A DNA stretch of 7,763 bases from an uncultured Mycoplasmatota bacterium (lineage in GTDB: Bacteria > Bacillota_I > Bacilli_A > RF39 > UBA660), in assembly GCA_900553435.1 (NCBI GenBank), contig USDC01000028.1:1-7763 (forward strand). The letters are read 5' to 3'. Positions within the stretch are counted from its first letter, which is position 1; each line of letters opens with the position of its first letter. Made by a program: the position numbers and the translations under genes. A model generated the notes under the pieces. That model saw nothing but the letters and a program-made list of their open reading frames with translations. It made no database searches and was not told the DNA's origin. Below are positions 5,274 to 7,763 of the stretch, piece after piece.

Positions 5274-6329
5274 TTAATTTGTACTACTAGAACTTTCTTC
5301 TTCATTACCTTCAATTTTTAAATCTTGATTTTCTGGCTGTATCTCAATATAAGTATTTCCATCATTAACTTTTATTTCTTTACCATTTTTATATTTATAT
5401 ACTGTTTTACTACTAGTGCTTGTTTTTTCCCAAGTTATTGGAACTGCATATCCGTTAGTTATGAAATATCCTTCTCCATTTCCAATATTTTCTATTTCTT
5501 GTCTGCTGGTAGAAGAGTCAATTGTGTAATTTCTAACTCCACAAACAATTATTATATTTTTAGTTGTGTAAGCCTCTCCATTTCTATCAACATGTAAAGA
5601 AGAGTTTTCATATCTTTTATAGACTTTATTTTCTTTATCATATTCCATTGTAGTAGAACTACTATTAGAAAACTTAATATAAACAGTGTCCGCTTTTAAA
5701 GCTCCTTCTTTTTTACTTAAGTTAATTGGTTTTACACTATAATTTAATAATAACCAATCATCACTTTCAGTCTCATAAGCTTTTTCTTTTATACCTTTTT
5801 TAATTCCATCAGTGCTTGTATATGAATTATGTGGTGCATATCTAGTATTATCTCTCCAAAACATATCTGCTGGATTATAAAGTCCCTCTAAATCATCAAC
5901 ATCATATTCATTAATTTCTTCTAATGCTTGAGGGCTTCTACCATGATGAACAAATATTGCATCATTTTCTAAAGCATAATCTACAAAATAATGTCTAGCA
6001 CTTCTTACCGGTCCAATTTCACTTACATCTACATCTTTAAAGACAGCCATTAATCTAGTAAGTCCGCCCTCTACCACTATTTCATATGTTAAATATGCTT
6101 TATTTAATCCGCTTTGTGGCTTAGCATCTCCAACATTATCTATCATTACTGCATATGGTCTAGTCTTAGAATCTAAATCTAAAATTTTAAGCTTTTCTTC
6201 TTCCTTTACTATTTTTTCATCTTTTCCAATTATACCAAAATAATATAAAAGAAAGAGCGTAACAAGTGCAAGCAAAATCAATATCAAAAATACTTTTAAA
6301 ACCTTTTTCCCCTTACCTTTTCTTTTCAT
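5274..6329 (-). CDS. yerB: Membrane-anchored DUF3048 protein (YerB-like)
   Basis: A 351-residue protein of the DUF3048 family (N-terminal Pfam PF11258, C-terminal PF17479), typified by B. subtilis YerB; its molecular role is unknown. Residues 1-9 are very basic (MKRKGKGKK), and about 11-34 form a membrane helix with no lipobox cysteine, so it is anchored by this helix rather than by lipid as in YerB. The N-terminal domain spans roughly 55-200, with the family's conserved runs RPYAVMIDN (57-65), KPQSGLNKAYLTYEIVVEGG (70-89), IGPVRSARHYFVDYA (105-119) and IFVHHGRSPQA (125-135). The C-terminal domain covers about 208-332, including NGEGYFITNGYAVPITW. A Ser/Glu-rich tail closes it. The ribosome binding site GAGGTG overlaps the TAG stop of the aminopeptidase gene upstream (gap 12 bases), so translational coupling is likely. 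Confidence 0.95.
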   Translation of the reverse strand: MKRKGKGKKVLKVFLILILLALVTLFLLYYFGIIGKDEKIVKEEEKLKILDLDSKTRPYAVMIDNVGDAKPQSGLNKAYLTYEIVVEGGLTRLMAVFKDVDVSEIGPVRSARHYFVDYALENDAIFVHHGRSPQALEEINEYDVDDLEGLYNPADMFWRDNTRYAPHNSYTSTDGIKKGIKEKAYETESDDWLLLNYSVKPINLSKKEGALKADTVYIKFSNSSSTTMEYDKENKVYKRYENSSLHVDRNGEAYTTKNIIIVCGVRNYTIDSSTSRQEIENIGNGEGYFITNGYAVPITWEKTSTSSKTVYKYKNGKEIKVNDGNTYIEIQPENQDLKIEGNEEESSSSTN

Positions 6330-6341
6330 AATTATTCACCT

Positions 6342-7559
6342 CTAATCACTTATTTTTTTTATATCAAAATTTCCATCTTTAAAAATTTGATATTCTTCTC
6401 CTTTGTAATTTATACCTTTAATATCCAAATCCTTAGTTCCAATCATAAAATCAACATGTATAACAGATGAATTTATACCATAATCATATTCATTATTAGT
6501 AATATTCATACACGAGCTATACCCTTCTCCTAAAGCAATATGACAAGATGCATTTTCATCTAAAAGAGTATTATAATAAATCTTATTTTTATTAGAAATT
6601 GGTGAATTATATTCGACTAAAGCAACTTCTCCTAACATTTTTGCTCCCTCATCAGAACTTATTAATTCACCTAATATTTGATTACCAACTAAAGCATTAT
6701 AAGAAGATACTTTACCATTTTTAAATTCAATATGAAATTTATCAATTTTTTTACCATTATATATTAATGGTTTAGAAGAATAAACAACTCCCTCTGTTTT
6801 TGTTTTAATTGGAACCGTATAAACTTCTTCACTAGGAATGTTGCATATTACTTTTTTACCATTTTTTAAAGTCGTTCTTGCACTATGCCATAAAGCGTTT
6901 TTATGTAATTCTATTTTTAAGTTAGTTCCTAAAGAATTTTTATAATATAAGTTTTTTAGTTGAAGTTCATTTAATTTTTTGGCTACACTATCTAATCTAT
7001 CAATTTTCTCTTCTATTTCTTTTAAAGAATTATCTTTTATTAAACACATATCTAAAAACTCATCCCATAACTTTGAAACTGGATTTATTTCCTTTGGAAA
7101 CAAATATTTTGCCCAAGCCTCAGTTGGAACTGGAGCTATTAACCAAGAGACTTCATCATTCATTTGTTTTTCTCTATATGTTTTTTGTGTATTTAATGTA
7201 AAAAGAAAAGTATCAGATAATATTTTGCTATCAATATCATCCATTAGTCCTGGAGTAACACTAGATAACTGAAGAAAAGCTGCATTTTTTTTAGCATAAA
7301 CACTATATATTTCTTTGTTAAAAATCAAAGAGTTTTTAAGTTCTTCAAAACTAAGTGTTTTTAAAGCATTATGTTTAATTTCATCATCATAAAAGTCAAA
7401 ATAAACATCTACAACTCCTATTTGATAAGCTTTCTTTGATAAAATGCGAATAAAATCATATGCTTCTATAGGCCCAGAGATTAAAAGAGCTTCTCCTTTT
7501 TCTATATTTAAGCATTTTTCTAATAAAAGTCTTGCATAAACTTCTAACTTTTCATTCAT
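6342..7559 (-). CDS. Aminopeptidase of family M29 (AmpS/PepS-like)
   Basis: A 405-residue cytoplasmic metallo-aminopeptidase that removes N-terminal residues from peptides; length is normal for family M29 (AmpS, AmpT, PepS). The N-terminal domain starts MNEKLEVYARLLLEKCLNIE, then KGEALLISGP, typical of the family. The metal-site residues appear in the expected order: Glu245 in NIPSEEVYTVP, Glu311 in MLGEVALVEY, His340 in DENASCHIALGEGY (Tyr347 is the conserved tyrosine), and His368 plus Asp370 in VIHVDFMIG. The enzyme should therefore be active with two divalent metals. AGGAGG stands four bases before an ATG at 7562 and seven before a second ATG at 7559; I chose the latter for its spacing, a difference of one residue. 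It uses TAG as stop, the only TAG among the genes here. It leads an operon-like pair with the DUF3048 gene. Substrate preference cannot be read from sequence. Confidence 0.95.
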   Translation of the reverse strand: MNEKLEVYARLLLEKCLNIEKGEALLISGPIEAYDFIRILSKKAYQIGVVDVYFDFYDDEIKHNALKTLSFEELKNSLIFNKEIYSVYAKKNAAFLQLSSVTPGLMDDIDSKILSDTFLFTLNTQKTYREKQMNDEVSWLIAPVPTEAWAKYLFPKEINPVSKLWDEFLDMCLIKDNSLKEIEEKIDRLDSVAKKLNELQLKNLYYKNSLGTNLKIELHKNALWHSARTTLKNGKKVICNIPSEEVYTVPIKTKTEGVVYSSKPLIYNGKKIDKFHIEFKNGKVSSYNALVGNQILGELISSDEGAKMLGEVALVEYNSPISNKNKIYYNTLLDENASCHIALGEGYSSCMNITNNEYDYGINSSVIHVDFMIGTKDLDIKGINYKGEEYQIFKDGNFDIKKISD

Positions 7560-7580
7560 CATTTATCCTCCTATTTTTAT

Positions 7581-7632
7581 TTTACCAATTTTTTGTACAA
7601 TTTACTAATTTTTTATAAATTATTTTACTAAA
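7581..7632. repeat. 20-bp tandem near-repeats upstream of the aminopeptidase gene
   Basis: TTTACCAATTTTTTGTACAA (7581-7600) and TTTACTAATTTTTTATAAAT (7601-7620) agree at 16 of 20 positions, and TTTACTAA recurs at 7625-7632. The copies sit 20 to 24 bases apart in the gap between the aminopeptidase gene and the divergent gene, next to a strong promoter. This could be a repeated regulator site or simple AT-rich duplication. No clear promoter for the aminopeptidase gene could be picked; a TATAAT at 7646-7641 on the minus strand lacks a -35. Confidence 0.4.
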
Positions 7633-7635
7633 TGT

Positions 7636-7663
7636 TTGACATTATATATGAAAAAATTATAAT
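7636..7663 (+). promoter_or_regulatory. Consensus sigma-A promoter for the right-edge gene
   Basis: TTGACA (7636-7641) and TATAAT (7658-7663) both match the consensus exactly, with a 16-bp spacer. Transcription would start near 7670, about 44 bases before the ATG at 7714. This is the strongest promoter in the window. Confidence 0.75.
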
Positions 7664-7713
7664 ATAGTATATAGTATTAATATTTAAGAATTAATTAGTT
7701 AGGACGATTGCCA

Positions 7714-7763
7714 ATGAAAAAGAATATATTTAAAAAGGATAAAATTGAAATACTTAAATTTAA
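7714..7763 (+). CDS. Start of a plus-strand gene, cut off by the right edge
   Basis: An ATG at 7714 opens a frame that stays open to the end of the window: MKKNIFKKDKIEILKF. AGGACGAT at 7701-7708 is a moderate ribosome binding site, nine bases upstream when AGGA is counted. A consensus promoter (7636-7663) points at it. Sixteen basic residues are too few to name a product; the peptide could be the N-terminus of a soluble or a membrane protein. The gene diverges from the aminopeptidase gene. Confidence 0.6.
   Translation, partial: MKKNIFKKDKIEILKF

Noticed and set aside
5325..5597. Plus-strand open frame opposite the DUF3048 gene
   Set aside because: Antisense to a conserved family domain; the Ile/Ser/Phe-rich peptide has no recognisable domain.
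6979..7272. Plus-strand open frame opposite the aminopeptidase gene
   Set aside because: Antisense to a conserved M29 enzyme, Ser/Ile/Phe-rich, with no recognisable domain.
1..7763. Alternative genetic code with UGA as Trp (Mollicutes-like)
   Set aside because: All recognised proteins are full length under the standard bacterial code with TGG for Trp, and no frame needs UGA read-through. The window has no UGA stop, but eight stops are too few to mean anything.

Overview
The window is AT-rich throughout, with strong AGGAGG-type ribosome binding sites, Lys/Asn/Ile-rich proteins and TAA or TAG stops. Trp is encoded by TGG and UGA is not read through, so the ordinary bacterial code fits. A diadenylate cyclase CdaA with its partner CdaR, a YuzA-type DUF378 protein, a DUF3048 (YerB-type) protein, a LolA/GerS-like lipoprotein and an M29 aminopeptidase point to a low-GC Bacillota (Firmicutes). 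The many low-complexity Asn/Glu/Thr segments resemble uncultured gut Bacilli or Clostridia lineages. That placement is inference; no 16S or other marker is present.

Layout from right to left along the minus strand. At the right edge a plus-strand gene (7714 onward, cut off) has a near-perfect sigma-A promoter (7636-7663) and diverges from a minus-strand block. That block is an M29 aminopeptidase (6342-7559), a membrane-anchored DUF3048 protein starting 12 bases later (5274-6329), and then, behind its own likely promoter, a single-pass membrane protein with a long disordered tail (4466-5197) that ends at an intrinsic terminator. Next is cdaA-cdaR (4382 to 2204), two overlapping genes for c-di-AMP synthesis and its regulator, with a compact extended -10 promoter. 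This unit ends at a bidirectional terminator shared with a convergent plus-strand DUF378 gene (1932-2150). The DUF378 gene diverges from a minus-strand lipoprotein gene (763-1833) across 98 bases that hold a perfect 16-bp palindrome. After the lipoprotein comes a membrane-anchored thioredoxin-fold-like protein without cysteines (203-715), whose terminator is built into the end of its reading frame. At the left edge lies the start of a lysine-rich protein (1-122, cut off).

Nearly every product is predicted to sit in or on the cell membrane, so the region reads as envelope housekeeping. CdaA and CdaR make and tune c-di-AMP, which in Bacillota controls osmolyte and potassium balance and cell-wall integrity. 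The usual third member of that operon, glmM, does not follow cdaR here. There is no mobile element, CRISPR array, tRNA, rRNA or recognisable defence system. I do not see a clearly new system. The least-explained items are the disordered membrane protein beside cdaA, the cysteine-free thioredoxin-like protein, the N-terminal extension of CdaR, the palindrome at 1874-1889 and the 20-bp repeats at 7581-7632. No gene-free stretch exceeds about 150 bases.
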